From: Pseudodesulfovibrio sp. JC047
Lineage (GTDB): Bacteria; Desulfobacterota; Desulfovibrionia; Desulfovibrionales; Desulfovibrionaceae
Direction: 5' to 3'
DNA length: 64,000 bases
Assembly: GCF_010468615.1 (NCBI RefSeq)
Contig: NZ_WUEH01000010.1
Span: 1-64,000 of the forward strand
The position numbers and the translations under genes were made by a program. A model generated the notes under the pieces. It saw only the letters and a list, made by a program, of their open reading frames with translations, was not told the DNA's origin and ran no database searches. Position 1 is the stretch's first letter. Each line of letters opens with the position of its first letter. Positions 24,387 through 33,666 of this stretch are shown here, piece by piece.

Positions 24387-25546
24387 AAAAAGGATATTTT
24401 GGCGATTTTGGCGGACAGTTCATCCCGGAACTGCTCATGCCACCGCTCATAGAACTGGAAGAAGCCATGCAGACCATCCTCCCTTCCGAGGAATTCCAGA
24501 CACGGTTCATCCAGATGCTCAAGGAAAACGTTGGCCGCCCCTCGGCCCTGACATATTGCCGTCACATGTCAGAAGACCTCGGTCTGGACCTGTGGCTCAA
24601 ACGCGAGGATCTGAATCATTCGGGCGCGCACAAGATCAATAATACCCTCGGACAGGGATTGCTCGCCAAAATGATGGGCAAAGAAGTCCTGCTGGCAGAG
24701 ACCGGCGCGGGAATGCACGGCGTGGCGACCACTGTGGCCGCAGCCATGCTCGACATGAAAGCCGTCATCTACATGGGCGCGGAAGATGTCGTGCGCCAAG
24801 CCCCCAATGTCAACCGGATGCGACTCATGGGCGCGGAAATCGTGGCCGTTGAATCCGGCACCCGGACCCTCAAGGATGCCATCAACGAGGCCATGCGCCG
24901 CTGGTTGGCCGACCAGGAAAACACCCATTACTGTTTTGGCACGGCCGCCGGTCCCCATCCCTTCCCGGAACTGGTCCGCGAATTCCAGCAGGTCATTTCC
25001 AAAGAAGCCCGTCAGCAATTCATGGACCGCACCGACGGCGCACTGCCAGACGTGGTCGTGGCCTGTGTGGGCGGCGGGTCCAACGCCATCGGCATGTTCC
25101 ACCATTTCGTGCCGGATGCCTCTGTCAAACTGATCGGCGTGGAAGCCGCTGGAACCGGCGAACCCGGGTGTGACAACTCCGCGCCGCTCAATCTCGGTTC
25201 AAGCGGCGTATTGCACGGCATGAAAACCAAGTTGTTGCAGACGGACGCAGGACAGATCATGCCCTCACATTCCGTGGCCCCGGGGCTGGATTATCCCGGC
25301 GTCGGCCCGGAACACGCCCATTTGCAGGACATTGGTCGCGCCCAATACGTCACGATCAACGACAATCAGGCCCTGAATGCGTTCGTGACCCTGTCCCGCC
25401 GTGAAGGCATCATTCCGGCGTTGGAATCCTCCCACGCCGTGGCCTATGCCATCGAGAACAAGGACGCCCTCAAAGGCCAATCCGTGCTCGTAAATCTGTC
25501 AGGACGTGGCGACAAGGATCTCGGTATCCTCGACCGCATTTTATAA
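24383..25546 (+). CDS. trpB: Tryptophan synthase beta chain
   Basis: 387 residues. This PLP enzyme condenses indole with serine. The PLP Lys lies in LNHSGAHKINNTLGQGLLAK, and the phosphate-binding loop is VACVGGGSNAIGMFHHF. GRPSALTYCRHMSEDLG and GAGMHGVATTVAAAM mark the canonical TrpB1 class that channels indole from TrpA. Its start overlaps trpF by 4 bases. A 114-base gap with a small hairpin separates it from trpA, the largest spacing within the trp part after trpE. Confidence 0.97.
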   Translation: MKKGYFGDFGGQFIPELLMPPLIELEEAMQTILPSEEFQTRFIQMLKENVGRPSALTYCRHMSEDLGLDLWLKREDLNHSGAHKINNTLGQGLLAKMMGKEVLLAETGAGMHGVATTVAAAMLDMKAVIYMGAEDVVRQAPNVNRMRLMGAEIVAVESGTRTLKDAINEAMRRWLADQENTHYCFGTAAGPHPFPELVREFQQVISKEARQQFMDRTDGALPDVVVACVGGGSNAIGMFHHFVPDASVKLIGVEAAGTGEPGCDNSAPLNLGSSGVLHGMKTKLLQTDAGQIMPSHSVAPGLDYPGVGPEHAHLQDIGRAQYVTINDNQALNAFVTLSRREGIIPALESSHAVAYAIENKDALKGQSVLVNLSGRGDKDLGILDRIL

Positions 25547-25660
25547 AAATACGGGCAGCCCGGCCTCCCGCTCAGCGACGGGACAACGGCACCCCTTCGA
25601 ACTTTTTCTGGCACACGACGGCTTCATGAGCCGCGTGCAGCCTGTGAATGGAGCAAGAAT

Positions 25661-26422
25661 ATGAATCATATGCACATGAAAATAAACGATGCAACCCAAC
25701 ACGGCAAAGTCGGACTCATCCCCTTCCTTCCCGCCGGATTTCCGAACCGGGAACAATTCTGGAAGGAACTGGAGGCACTGGACAAGGCCGGAGCCGCCGT
25801 CATTGAAATCGGGATGCCCTTTTCCGATCCAGTAGCCGACGGTCCGGTGGTGGAAAAGGCCTCGCTTCGCAGCTTGGCTGACGGCATCGATCTCAACTGG
25901 ATTTTTACGGAACTCAAGGCGCGCAAAGGACAATTCAATGCCGCGCTCCTGCTCATGGGCTATCTGAACCCGGTCTATCAATACGGACTGGAGGCCTTTG
26001 GTGCGGACTGTGAAGCCGCCGGAATATCTGGATTGATTCTCGCCGATATCCCGCACGAGGAGTCCCAATTCGTCAAGGACGCCATCGAACCGCACGGTGT
26101 GGCCCTGGTGCCCCTGATCGGACTGAACACGAGCCGGGAACGGATGCAACTCTACGCCGAAAACGCCTCGGGATTCTGCTATTTCGTCTCCGTCCTCGGC
26201 ACCACGGGCCAGCAGAAGGCCCTGCCCGACCGTATCAAAGAAAAACTCGCAGAAGCCAAAGCGGTCTTCGACATCCCGATCGCCCTTGGCTTCGGCATTG
26301 AAAATCCCGCCCAACTCGCCCGATTTGACGGACTGATGGACGCCGCCGTGTTCGGTTCCGCCCTCATCAGTCACATCGAATCCGGCAAATCAAGTGCTGA
26401 ATTCATGCAGCCCTGGGCATAA
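25661..26422 (+). CDS. trpA: Tryptophan synthase alpha chain
   Basis: 253 residues, TIM barrel. It cleaves indole-glycerol phosphate to indole, which passes to TrpB. The catalytic Glu and Asp are in VIEIGMPFSDPVADGPVVEK. LMGYLNPVYQYGLEAF, FCYFVSVLGTTGQQK and IALGFGIENPAQLARFDGLM (phosphate site) are present. The start is ATG 25661 after GGAG; alternative in-frame ATGs lie 9 and 15 bases later. It is the last gene of the aromatic operon, closed by the terminator at 26442. Confidence 0.96.
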   Translation: MNHMHMKINDATQHGKVGLIPFLPAGFPNREQFWKELEALDKAGAAVIEIGMPFSDPVADGPVVEKASLRSLADGIDLNWIFTELKARKGQFNAALLLMGYLNPVYQYGLEAFGADCEAAGISGLILADIPHEESQFVKDAIEPHGVALVPLIGLNTSRERMQLYAENASGFCYFVSVLGTTGQQKALPDRIKEKLAEAKAVFDIPIALGFGIENPAQLARFDGLMDAAVFGSALISHIESGKSSAEFMQPWA

Positions 26423-26441
26423 AAACCGTTACACATCCAGT

Positions 26442-26474
26442 GGGGGAAATCTCTGCACAGAGGTTTCCCCCTTG
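26442..26474 (+). terminator. Terminator of the aromatic amino acid operon
   Basis: GGGGGAAA (26442-26449) with CTCT pairs with AGAG and TTTCCCCC (26464-26471) around GCAC, followed by TTG and a weak T-run. Confidence 0.75.
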
Positions 26475-26620
26475 TTCTGTCCTCACCACACCGTTTCCCG
26501 TCACAAACAAAGAATGTTCTTCCAAAGCCCCCAAGAGAAACCGCCACTCAAAGCAAAGCCCGGGGCCAAACGGGTTCGGCCTTGCCAACTGCCCTTCATT
26601 TATTATACCTCATCAGCACA

Positions 26621-28204
26621 ATGAATTCGCCCCACAATACATATACACCCACGCGTGACGTCCTTGCCCTGATGATCATCGTCATCTCCTTTGCCGTCCG
26701 CTACTGGTTTGTCGATTCCGGTCAACTGAATCTGGTTCAGGACGAAGCCCAATACTGGGATTGGATCAGACGCCCGCAGTTGTCCTATTATTCAAAAGGA
26801 CCGCTCATCGCCTGGATGATCGCGACCTGGACCAATGTCTTCGGCAATACGGAACTGGGGGTGCGCTTCGGTTCCATCCTCGGCATGGCCGGTATTCAGG
26901 CCGCCCTGTACATTGGCGTTTCACGGGTCTGGAAAGAATATTCCATGGCCATCTTTGTCCTGCTCGTGGCCTCGACCATGCCGTTGCTCAACGGACTGGG
27001 CATCCTCGCCACCACGGACAATCCCCTGATTTTCTGCTGGACCGTGGCCTTTTTCGCACTGGCCGCAGCCACGCGCAACGCCCCGGACCGCACACCGTCA
27101 CACTGGCCATTCCTCATTCTGGGACTGTGCATGGCCGTGGGCATCCTCGCCAAATACATGATGCTCACCTTTCTGGCGTTGGCGGTGATCTATGCCCTGA
27201 TTCTTCAGATGCGCGGTCAAATGCCGTCGCGATTCTGGGGACGCTTTTTCCTGGCATCCCTTGTGGGAACCGTGATCGGACTGACACCCATCATCCTCTG
27301 GAACCTGCACAACGACTGGGTGGCATACAAACACGTTGCCAAACTCTCTTCCGGCGTGGGCCGGGAGTTCGCATTCCGCTTCATGCCATTTCTGGAAATG
27401 CTCGGCGCACAGATCGGCCTGCTGGCTCCATGGTGGTTTGTCTTCATCCTCATGGGCAGTGGAAGCGCGCTGGCGAAATCCTGTGTCGGTCCCATTGGCG
27501 CATTCGATGCGGACTACCGCCGCGACTTGCAATCCGTGCTCTTTTTCTGGCCGCTCTGGGCGATCATCACCGGCAAGGCCCTGTTCTCGAAAGTCGAAGC
27601 CAACTGGACCGCCGTGGCCTTCATGGCCGGGGCCCTGCTCGCAGGCATGGCACTGGATACTTGGTGGCACGCGCCTCGTCGCAAAACCCGAGGCCGACTC
27701 ATCCTCAGCCTGACCGCCATTGGCTTGACCGCCCTGATCTATATCACCCCGGTCCTGCCAATACCGGACAGCCTGAATCCCACCCACCGACTCAAAGGGT
27801 GGAATGATCTCGGGACACATATCGCACAGTTGACCCAAACTGAATTCGACGATCCCGAAAAAGTCTTTGCCATGAGTGACAACTACGGTTTCACCTCGGA
27901 ACTCGCATTCTACATTCCGGGCCAACCGATCACCTATTGTCCGTGGACCGATTCCCGACGCATGAATCAATACGACCTCTGGCCCGATCCAGCGACCAAT
28001 GGTCAACTGGGATGGGATGCCATCATGGTCCGTAAACGCTTCCGTTCAGGGGCCGTTCCCGAACTCAAAAACATGTTCGATTCTGTCAGTGAACCCATTT
28101 TCTATCAGTCCCGATTCAACGGCCAGCCAGCCCGAAAATTCACCATTCTCATCTGCAAGGGGTTCAATGGCTATTGGCCACAAAACGGACTCGGCGAATA
28201 TTAA
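26621..28204 (+). CDS. Integral membrane glycosyltransferase, GT39/PMT (ArnT-like) family
   Basis: 527 residues with about 12 hydrophobic segments. LNLVQDEAQYWDWIRRPQLS carries the acidic DE pair of lipid-phosphate-sugar transferases in the first periplasmic loop. SYYSKGPLIAWMIATW and ILATTDNPLIFCW follow the PMT_2 pattern. These enzymes move a sugar from polyprenyl phosphate to lipid A, protein or glycan on the periplasmic side. No arn genes flank it, so the acceptor is unknown. ATG 26621 lacks a clear ribosome site; a TTG at 26582 is an alternative. It has its own terminator. Confidence 0.82.
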   Translation: MNSPHNTYTPTRDVLALMIIVISFAVRYWFVDSGQLNLVQDEAQYWDWIRRPQLSYYSKGPLIAWMIATWTNVFGNTELGVRFGSILGMAGIQAALYIGVSRVWKEYSMAIFVLLVASTMPLLNGLGILATTDNPLIFCWTVAFFALAAATRNAPDRTPSHWPFLILGLCMAVGILAKYMMLTFLALAVIYALILQMRGQMPSRFWGRFFLASLVGTVIGLTPIILWNLHNDWVAYKHVAKLSSGVGREFAFRFMPFLEMLGAQIGLLAPWWFVFILMGSGSALAKSCVGPIGAFDADYRRDLQSVLFFWPLWAIITGKALFSKVEANWTAVAFMAGALLAGMALDTWWHAPRRKTRGRLILSLTAIGLTALIYITPVLPIPDSLNPTHRLKGWNDLGTHIAQLTQTEFDDPEKVFAMSDNYGFTSELAFYIPGQPITYCPWTDSRRMNQYDLWPDPATNGQLGWDAIMVRKRFRSGAVPELKNMFDSVSEPIFYQSRFNGQPARKFTILICKGFNGYWPQNGLGEY

Positions 28205-28220
28205 AGCCCCATCAAAATCA

Positions 28221-28268
28221 CAAAAAACCAGGCTGTGCCTTTTCTTTTAAAGGCACAGCCTGGTTTTT
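28221..28268. terminator. Bidirectional intrinsic terminator
   Basis: AACCAGGCTGTGCCT (28226-28240) pairs with AGGCACAGCCTGGTT (28251-28265) around a T-rich loop, flanked by A and T runs. It is shared by the glycosyltransferase and the convergent outer-membrane gene. Confidence 0.93.
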
Positions 28269-28381
28269 ATACAGAACTTCTTCCACCACGTATTCAACCG
28301 CAAGGCACCATTTCCTCCTTGTCAAATTTCTGAAAAAACGGTGCCTCAAAAAAAAAATTCCCAAAAGACACACCTCTTCCA

Positions 28382-29386
28382 CTAGAATCGATACATGAAT
28401 TGTCCCGTCAAGCTGGTACGGCCACCATAACTCACTTCGACCAAAGCCTGTGTTTTCTCGGAAAACTCCCACATGCCACCTACAAGAACAGAATACGCTT
28501 CCTTGGTGGTAAAAATCAAATCATAGTCAAAACTCCGAGTCCCAGGACCGGGTAGAATAGAGGTTTCAATCGAGCCATGCAGCCGTTCTTCCAAGTTGAG
28601 ATACATGACTCCGGCCCAGACGTTGCCTTTGCCATACTGTTCTGAATCCACCAGTATCCCCACTCGCGGGGTCACGGTATATGTTTCTATTTCCCCGTCG
28701 AGAAAATCGAGTTGTGTCCGGGCCATGTTCATATCGACCGAGCCGAAATACTGTTTGTACCCACCGGCAAACGTCACCCCAATACCGCCGGTATATCCAG
28801 TATAATCACTCTCGATATTCAACTGAAAATCGTCCACGGCAACACCACCGAGCGTAAACCCGTTCACGTTGATATCAAGATCGGCATGACCGGCAATCAC
28901 CCCACCAAAACCATAGACATTCATGAAGGGAAACAGCCAGACATCCGCCCTGGCCAACATGGTCGCACTGATGACTTCAGAACCGTCAAGAGTGATTCCC
29001 GGCCTGGCTGAAGGAGTACCAAATCCGAACTTCAAATCCGTAATTTTCGGTTCTTGTCGTTGCACCAAACTGGTCAGACTCAACCCAAACGGCAACGGAA
29101 GCGTATACCCCTGTGCTCGAGCTTCCTCTCCCCATAAAGGCAACACCCGCGTCGAGGGTTCAACAGAAACTCTCTCTTTGTCTTCAGGATTTTCGAGAAT
29201 AAAATACTCTGGTTCCTTGGATGGGTTCGCAGCAGCAAACAACTTCACCTGATTTTCTTCGGAAACAGCACGGCCTTCGGTCCAGTCCCATTCCTCCAAC
29301 ACAGAAGGACCCGCAGCAAAAACAGGCTGTATCCCTAACAGACTTCCTGTCACAAGACACACCCAAAAAACGATCAAACGGTTCAT
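28382..29386 (-). CDS. Outer-membrane beta-barrel protein, function unknown
   Basis: 334 residues from ATG 29386, inside the stop of the prepilin peptidase gene (ATGA). A signal peptide (MNRLIVFWVCLVTGSLLGIQ to FAAG) precedes alternating hydrophobic strands such as ADVWLFPFMNVYGFGGVIAG and NVWAGVMYLNLEERLHGSIE. It ends in Phe (MYRF), the usual outer-membrane insertion signal. EEWDWTEGRAVSEENQVKLF near the N-terminus may be a periplasmic plug. I do not recognise a specific family. Coupling to a prepilin peptidase gene suggests a surface role, but nothing else supports it. Confidence 0.78.
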   Translation of the reverse strand: MNRLIVFWVCLVTGSLLGIQPVFAAGPSVLEEWDWTEGRAVSEENQVKLFAAANPSKEPEYFILENPEDKERVSVEPSTRVLPLWGEEARAQGYTLPLPFGLSLTSLVQRQEPKITDLKFGFGTPSARPGITLDGSEVISATMLARADVWLFPFMNVYGFGGVIAGHADLDINVNGFTLGGVAVDDFQLNIESDYTGYTGGIGVTFAGGYKQYFGSVDMNMARTQLDFLDGEIETYTVTPRVGILVDSEQYGKGNVWAGVMYLNLEERLHGSIETSILPGPGTRSFDYDLIFTTKEAYSVLVGGMWEFSEKTQALVEVSYGGRTSLTGQFMYRF

Positions 29387-30165
29387 ACTTTCCACCAGGC
29401 CATGATGTCCGAACCGTACAGCACAGTTACCATACATCCGAGACTGAGAAACGGCCCATACGGCACTTTGCCATGAATGCCGTCCTTTCCAGAAGAAAAG
29501 GTATAGAAAAGACTGGCGATAGCTCCGGTGAATGAGCCAACAAACAGGGTCAGGGGCAAGCCGCCCACACCGACCATGGCACCAATCATGGCCATCAGCT
29601 TGATGTCTCCGGTTCCCAATCCCTCCTGACCACGCATCAGCCGGTACCCCTGCTGCAACACCCAAAAGAGACCAGCCCCCATGGCCGCGCCAAGAAATGC
29701 ACGCTGCCAATCCACTCCGTTCTCCAGAAAGAAACTGGCCACCAACGCCAGACAGGTCCCACCAAGCGTCACCCGATCCGGGAGCAAAAAAGTTTCGATA
29801 TCAATGAGGCTCCCGACAATGAGCATGACGCCGAGCACCAAATACACGCCCCATTCAGGCGATAAGCCGAACCGATACGCCACGGCAATGGACCAGGCCA
29901 TACAGGCAAGCTCGACCAGCAGGTATTGAGCACCGATGGCGGCATTGCAATGACGACACCGGCCCTTGAGCCACAAGAAACTCACTAGCGGAATGGTTTC
30001 CGTCAGGCCGAGTTTGTGCAGGCAGGACGGACACCGAGACCGTCCCGGTTTGAGAATCGGAACTTCATCGATCCATCGTTGGATGAAAATCGAGGCGATT
30101 CCGCCCAGTTCCAAACCAAGGATTCCAGCGGCCACAAAGAAAAACCAGTGAGGGATTACATCCAT
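29383..30165 (-). CDS. Prepilin peptidase (type IV leader peptidase, A24)
   Basis: 260 residues with about seven membrane helices. Two CxxC pairs (RCPSCLHKLG, RCRHCNAAIG) form the zinc-binding N-methyltransferase loop. The two catalytic aspartates are in SLIDIETFLLPD and GLGTGDIKLMAMIG (the GxGD motif). It cleaves prepilin leaders at the inner face of the membrane. The helix-1 motif GLELGGIASIFIQRW departs from the usual VGSFLN form. No pilin genes are adjacent. The downstream barrel gene is translationally coupled to it. Confidence 0.92.
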   Translation of the reverse strand: MDVIPHWFFFVAAGILGLELGGIASIFIQRWIDEVPILKPGRSRCPSCLHKLGLTETIPLVSFLWLKGRCRHCNAAIGAQYLLVELACMAWSIAVAYRFGLSPEWGVYLVLGVMLIVGSLIDIETFLLPDRVTLGGTCLALVASFFLENGVDWQRAFLGAAMGAGLFWVLQQGYRLMRGQEGLGTGDIKLMAMIGAMVGVGGLPLTLFVGSFTGAIASLFYTFSSGKDGIHGKVPYGPFLSLGCMVTVLYGSDIMAWWKV

Positions 30166-30295
30166 ATACGCCCTTCGGCACTTGAAGAGTTGCCATTTTT
30201 ACTGCATGAATACTGCGTAAGCAGCATTTCGAGGACTACCGAATTTTGCAGTCCGACACAAGGAATGCCCGACGAACGCATCAAGGGAGCCACCA

Positions 30296-31585
30296 ATGGA
30301 CCATCGTTTCATTCCGAACCTGACAGAAGAAGAGATTGCCGACATTCAAAGCAAAGGCTTGCAATGGACAACGGCCCACACCTATAAGAACAGCCCTTTT
30401 TACCGCGCCCAATTCGATAAGATTGGCCTGGAACCAGGCGATATCACATCGCTGGACGATCTCCAGAAACTCCCGTTCACCACAGCGGATGACCTGAAAG
30501 ACGGATATCCCCTGCCCCTGCTTTCGGTCCCCGAATCAGATGTCGTGCGTATCCACGGCTCCAGCGGCACCACGGGCAAACGCAAGATTCTCGCCTATAC
30601 CCAAAACGACATCGACCTGTGGCAGGACATGTTTGCCCGTTGCTATGAACTGGCAGGCCTGACCACCGAAGATCGTGTCCAAATCTGTGTCGGCTATGGA
30701 TTATGGACAGCGGGAGCCGGGTTCCAGCACGGCTGTGAACGGTTCGGCGCAATGACCCTGCCCGTTGGTCCGGGATTGTTGGAAATCCAACTCCAGATGC
30801 TGACCGACCTGAAATCCACCTGCCTGTGTTCCACGGCATCCATGGCGTTGCTCATGGGTGAAGAAGTCCAGAAGCAGGGACTTTTCGAACAAATCGCCCT
30901 GAAAAAAGCGATCTTCGGAGCCGAAGCCCACACCCCGAAAATGCGTCGCCAATTCGAAGACGCGCTCGGACTGGAAGACAGTTTCGACATCATCGGCATG
31001 ACCGAACTCTACGGTCCGGGAGCGGGGCTGGAATGTCAGGCTCATGATGGCATCCATTATTGGGCGGACCGATTCATTCTGGAAATCTTGGACCCGGAAA
31101 CCCTCAAACCCGTTGCACCGGGCGAAGTGGGAGAAATGGTCGTCACCTCATTACAAAAAGAAGCGGCTCCGCTCATCCGATACCGGACCCACGACCTGAC
31201 CCGCAGTCTTCCCGGTCAATGCGCCTGTGGCGTAACCATGCCGCGTATCGACAAGATCATGGGCCGCTCCGACGACATGTTCATCTTCCGGGGCGTCAAC
31301 ATCTATCCAGGTCAGATCGGTGCTGTCCTCGAAGAGTTCAACGACCTGTCTGCCGAATACAAGATTTCCCTGACACGCCGTGACGGATTGGATCACATGG
31401 CCGTTGACGTGGAACGCACGCCCGAAGCACGGGTTGCCGATTCCGACTCCCTCGCCAAACGGTTGGCCTCGGAAATCCGCAAGCACATTCTGGTCCGCAG
31501 CGAAGTCCGTATCCTCAATCCGGGCGAATTGCCGCGCAGTTTTGCCAAGGCCAAACGAGTGCAGGACGAACGCGGCGAGGCATAG
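30296..31585 (+). CDS. paaK: Phenylacetate-CoA ligase family protein
   Basis: 429 residues, adenylate-forming superfamily. VRIHGSSGTTGKRKILAYT is the P-loop-like A3 motif. GMTELYGPGAGLECQAHDG is the A5 region, and RYRTHDLTRSLPGQCACG and SDDMFIFRGVNIYPGQI are the A7/A8 region typical of PaaK. It activates phenylacetate or another aryl acid to its CoA thioester. In anaerobes it often serves phenylpyruvate or aryl-acid fermentation. AAGGGAG precedes the start. It is six bases from the sialidase-fold gene, so the two are likely co-transcribed. Substrate specificity is not proven. Confidence 0.88.
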   Translation: MDHRFIPNLTEEEIADIQSKGLQWTTAHTYKNSPFYRAQFDKIGLEPGDITSLDDLQKLPFTTADDLKDGYPLPLLSVPESDVVRIHGSSGTTGKRKILAYTQNDIDLWQDMFARCYELAGLTTEDRVQICVGYGLWTAGAGFQHGCERFGAMTLPVGPGLLEIQLQMLTDLKSTCLCSTASMALLMGEEVQKQGLFEQIALKKAIFGAEAHTPKMRRQFEDALGLEDSFDIIGMTELYGPGAGLECQAHDGIHYWADRFILEILDPETLKPVAPGEVGEMVVTSLQKEAAPLIRYRTHDLTRSLPGQCACGVTMPRIDKIMGRSDDMFIFRGVNIYPGQIGAVLEEFNDLSAEYKISLTRRDGLDHMAVDVERTPEARVADSDSLAKRLASEIRKHILVRSEVRILNPGELPRSFAKAKRVQDERGEA

Positions 31586-31591
31586 GGTATC

Positions 31592-33127
31592 ATGGCCAGT
31601 CTGTCAGACGATCCGACCCGGCATGTGGTCATCGACCGCAGATCAGACCGGTATCTCGCCTTCCCGGATGTCATCCGAACGCCAGACAATACCCTGGTCG
31701 TGGCATACAACGAAGCGGACAAGCATGTCCGGCCCACCAGCCGGATTCTCGTAGTCAGAACGAGCCGGGACAACGGATTGACGTGGTCGGAACCGATATA
31801 TCCGGAAACCACGTCAAGCCATTGTCCCCGAATAGTCATGACACCGAGCAGGGACCTCATCATATCGGACAGCTCGCGGGTCTATCATCGCAGTCGGGAC
31901 AACGGCCAGTCATGGGAGCCGATACACACGCACGGCCTGAGCCATGATATGCACGACCGGCTCATGGCCCTCGGTGACACCGGATATTTGACGACCGGCC
32001 ATTGTCATATCGGCTCCACCGAGCACCCGGCCATCCGCCAGCGACCGACACAGCAAAAGGTCTTTCGGTCCACGGACAACGGACAGACCTGGGGACCATG
32101 GTCCATTCTCGCCCAACACCGCAATCTTGTCCTGTGCGAGGCGTCCATGACCCGATTGCCGAACGGATGCATCCTCGCCCTCATGCGGGAAAACAGTTTC
32201 GTCTTTGAACCCATGTATTGCGTTCTCAGCACAGACAATGGGATTTCGTGGTCCGCTCCCACAGCCACCCCGCTCATCGGCCATCGCCCGACGCTCGGCA
32301 CCCTGCCGGACGGCCAATTGCTCGTGACATACCGAAACGTCGGCCCGGATCAGGGAACCTGCGCCTGGATCGGCTCGGTGGAGGAACTCATGTCCGGCTT
32401 CCGGGTCCACGGACTGACCACGAATCCAGCCAATCCCACATTGACCGACGCAGGGTTGCGCATCCGAACGACACCAGGGACAAAATCCGTGGTTCGATAC
32501 GCACTACGTCCCATGACAGATCCTCGCACGGCCACGGCCACACTTGAAACCGATATCACCGTTCACGCGGCAGATGCCAACGGATGCGGCATCCGACTGG
32601 GCACATGGTGGAAATTGACAACGACCCATATTACGCCAGACGGATACGACGCACAGGCCCTGCCCTTGCGAAAAGGGACCGTCAATCATATTCAATTGCA
32701 CTATGCGAATGGATTCGTGACCGCGCGAGTCAATCACGACACAACAACCACGATTGCCATCGATCCGGATCATGCGGAGACCCGCCCCATCATGATCGGC
32801 GCGCCCTCCCCTTTTGAAGACAATGGCGTTGACTGTTGCTGGCATCGCATCAGCCTGCACGTCACCGAGCCGGCTTTTGACCGGGAAGAGCGATGGCACT
32901 GGACACCAAGACAGGGACTGCCGGACCAGTGGGTTCGAGATTCCGTGCTCGAACTCCGCAATGACCGTCATGCAGCCACACCGGATTTCGGGTATTCAGG
33001 ATGGACACGGCTGGCGGATGGGACTTTTTTCTGTGCGTATCATCACGGCGGGGGCACGGAACCGGGATATGAGCCACTCCATTCCAGTCATATTGCGGGA
33101 ACACGGTTCTCGCTGGAGGATTTTTAA
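31592..33127 (+). CDS. Cytoplasmic sialidase-fold (BNR/Asp-box) protein
   Basis: 511 residues with no signal peptide or membrane segment. Four Asp-boxes are visible: SRDNGLTW, SRDNGQSW, STDNGQTW and STDNGISW, spaced 50-70 residues as in six-bladed sialidase propellers (residues 1-270). LAFPDVIRTPDNTLVVAYNE is the first strand, but the sialidase FRIP motif reads YLAFP. Residues 290-430 look like a jelly-roll or lectin-type beta domain, and the last part returns to a propeller blade (SGWTRLADGTFFCAYHH). The substrate is unknown; a cytosolic glycosidase or non-catalytic binding protein is possible. It sits directly behind paaK. Confidence 0.75.
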   Translation: MASLSDDPTRHVVIDRRSDRYLAFPDVIRTPDNTLVVAYNEADKHVRPTSRILVVRTSRDNGLTWSEPIYPETTSSHCPRIVMTPSRDLIISDSSRVYHRSRDNGQSWEPIHTHGLSHDMHDRLMALGDTGYLTTGHCHIGSTEHPAIRQRPTQQKVFRSTDNGQTWGPWSILAQHRNLVLCEASMTRLPNGCILALMRENSFVFEPMYCVLSTDNGISWSAPTATPLIGHRPTLGTLPDGQLLVTYRNVGPDQGTCAWIGSVEELMSGFRVHGLTTNPANPTLTDAGLRIRTTPGTKSVVRYALRPMTDPRTATATLETDITVHAADANGCGIRLGTWWKLTTTHITPDGYDAQALPLRKGTVNHIQLHYANGFVTARVNHDTTTTIAIDPDHAETRPIMIGAPSPFEDNGVDCCWHRISLHVTEPAFDREERWHWTPRQGLPDQWVRDSVLELRNDRHAATPDFGYSGWTRLADGTFFCAYHHGGGTEPGYEPLHSSHIAGTRFSLEDF

Positions 33128-33150
33128 CCCCAGACGACCGGAGGTATTTC

Positions 33151-33450
33151 ATGGATCAGAAAAATATTCGTCGTATTTTTGAAGCCTACTTCGAAAAATA
33201 TAAGAAAACCGAAGGTGACAAAAAAGCGTGGTCCGCTTTCTGGACAGAAATTACCCCCGACGGCACCCTTGAAATCAACCTGACCAAATGTCCCAAAGGC
33301 ACTACATTCAAAATTTTCGTCAACAAGAAAAAAGTGGCCGAAGTGCTTGAATGGGTGAACTTTTTCACAACCATGGAGACAGTTGCAAACCGATATCCGG
33401 GACTGTATGACGCAGAAAAAATATTCAACGACATGGAATTCATGATCTAA
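33151..33450 (+). CDS. Conserved-looking small protein, function unknown
   Basis: 99 residues, preceded by CGGAGG at good distance, 23 bases after the sialidase-fold gene. It is lysine- and aromatic-rich and predicted mixed alpha/beta (IRRIFEAYFEKYKKTEGDKK; TLEINLTKCPKGTTFKIFVN). There is no signal peptide or known motif. Coding is supported by the ribosome site and codon use. Confidence 0.65.
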   Translation: MDQKNIRRIFEAYFEKYKKTEGDKKAWSAFWTEITPDGTLEINLTKCPKGTTFKIFVNKKKVAEVLEWVNFFTTMETVANRYPGLYDAEKIFNDMEFMI

Positions 33451-33467
33451 ATCCAAAGAAAAGAGCC

Positions 33468-33499
33468 AGCCGTCTCTGCTATTTTTTTTCTTGACGGCT
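33468..33499 (+). other. Hairpin with T-run in its loop
   Basis: AGCCGTC (33468-33474) and GACGGCT (33493-33499) enclose a loop holding eight T. There is no trailing T-run, so it is an atypical end for the upstream gene rather than a standard terminator. Confidence 0.35.
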
Positions 33500-33563
33500 C
33501 AGACCACCCCGCGTATGCACCTTTACTACAGGGGTCGGTGGCATTCATGGGGATGCAGCCGGT

Positions 33564-33666
33564 ATTTCACCGGATTTCACTGACAATTGGTGAAATGATT
33601 ATTGGTTGTGAAGGGCTCGCGCACTTTAATTTCCTCAACGCTTATTTCACCGGGCGAAAATTCGCC
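33564..33666 (+). promoter_or_regulatory. Structured leader upstream of the RRM gene
   Basis: ATTTCACC (33564-33571) pairs with GGTGAAAT (33589-33596). ATTTCAC is repeated at 33574 and 33644. GGCGAA-AA-TTCGCC (33653-33666) is a further hairpin 37 bases before the ATG. The repeats and stems suggest a 5'-UTR or operator controlling the RNA-binding protein; an autoregulatory or temperature-sensitive element is the inference. Confidence 0.45.
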
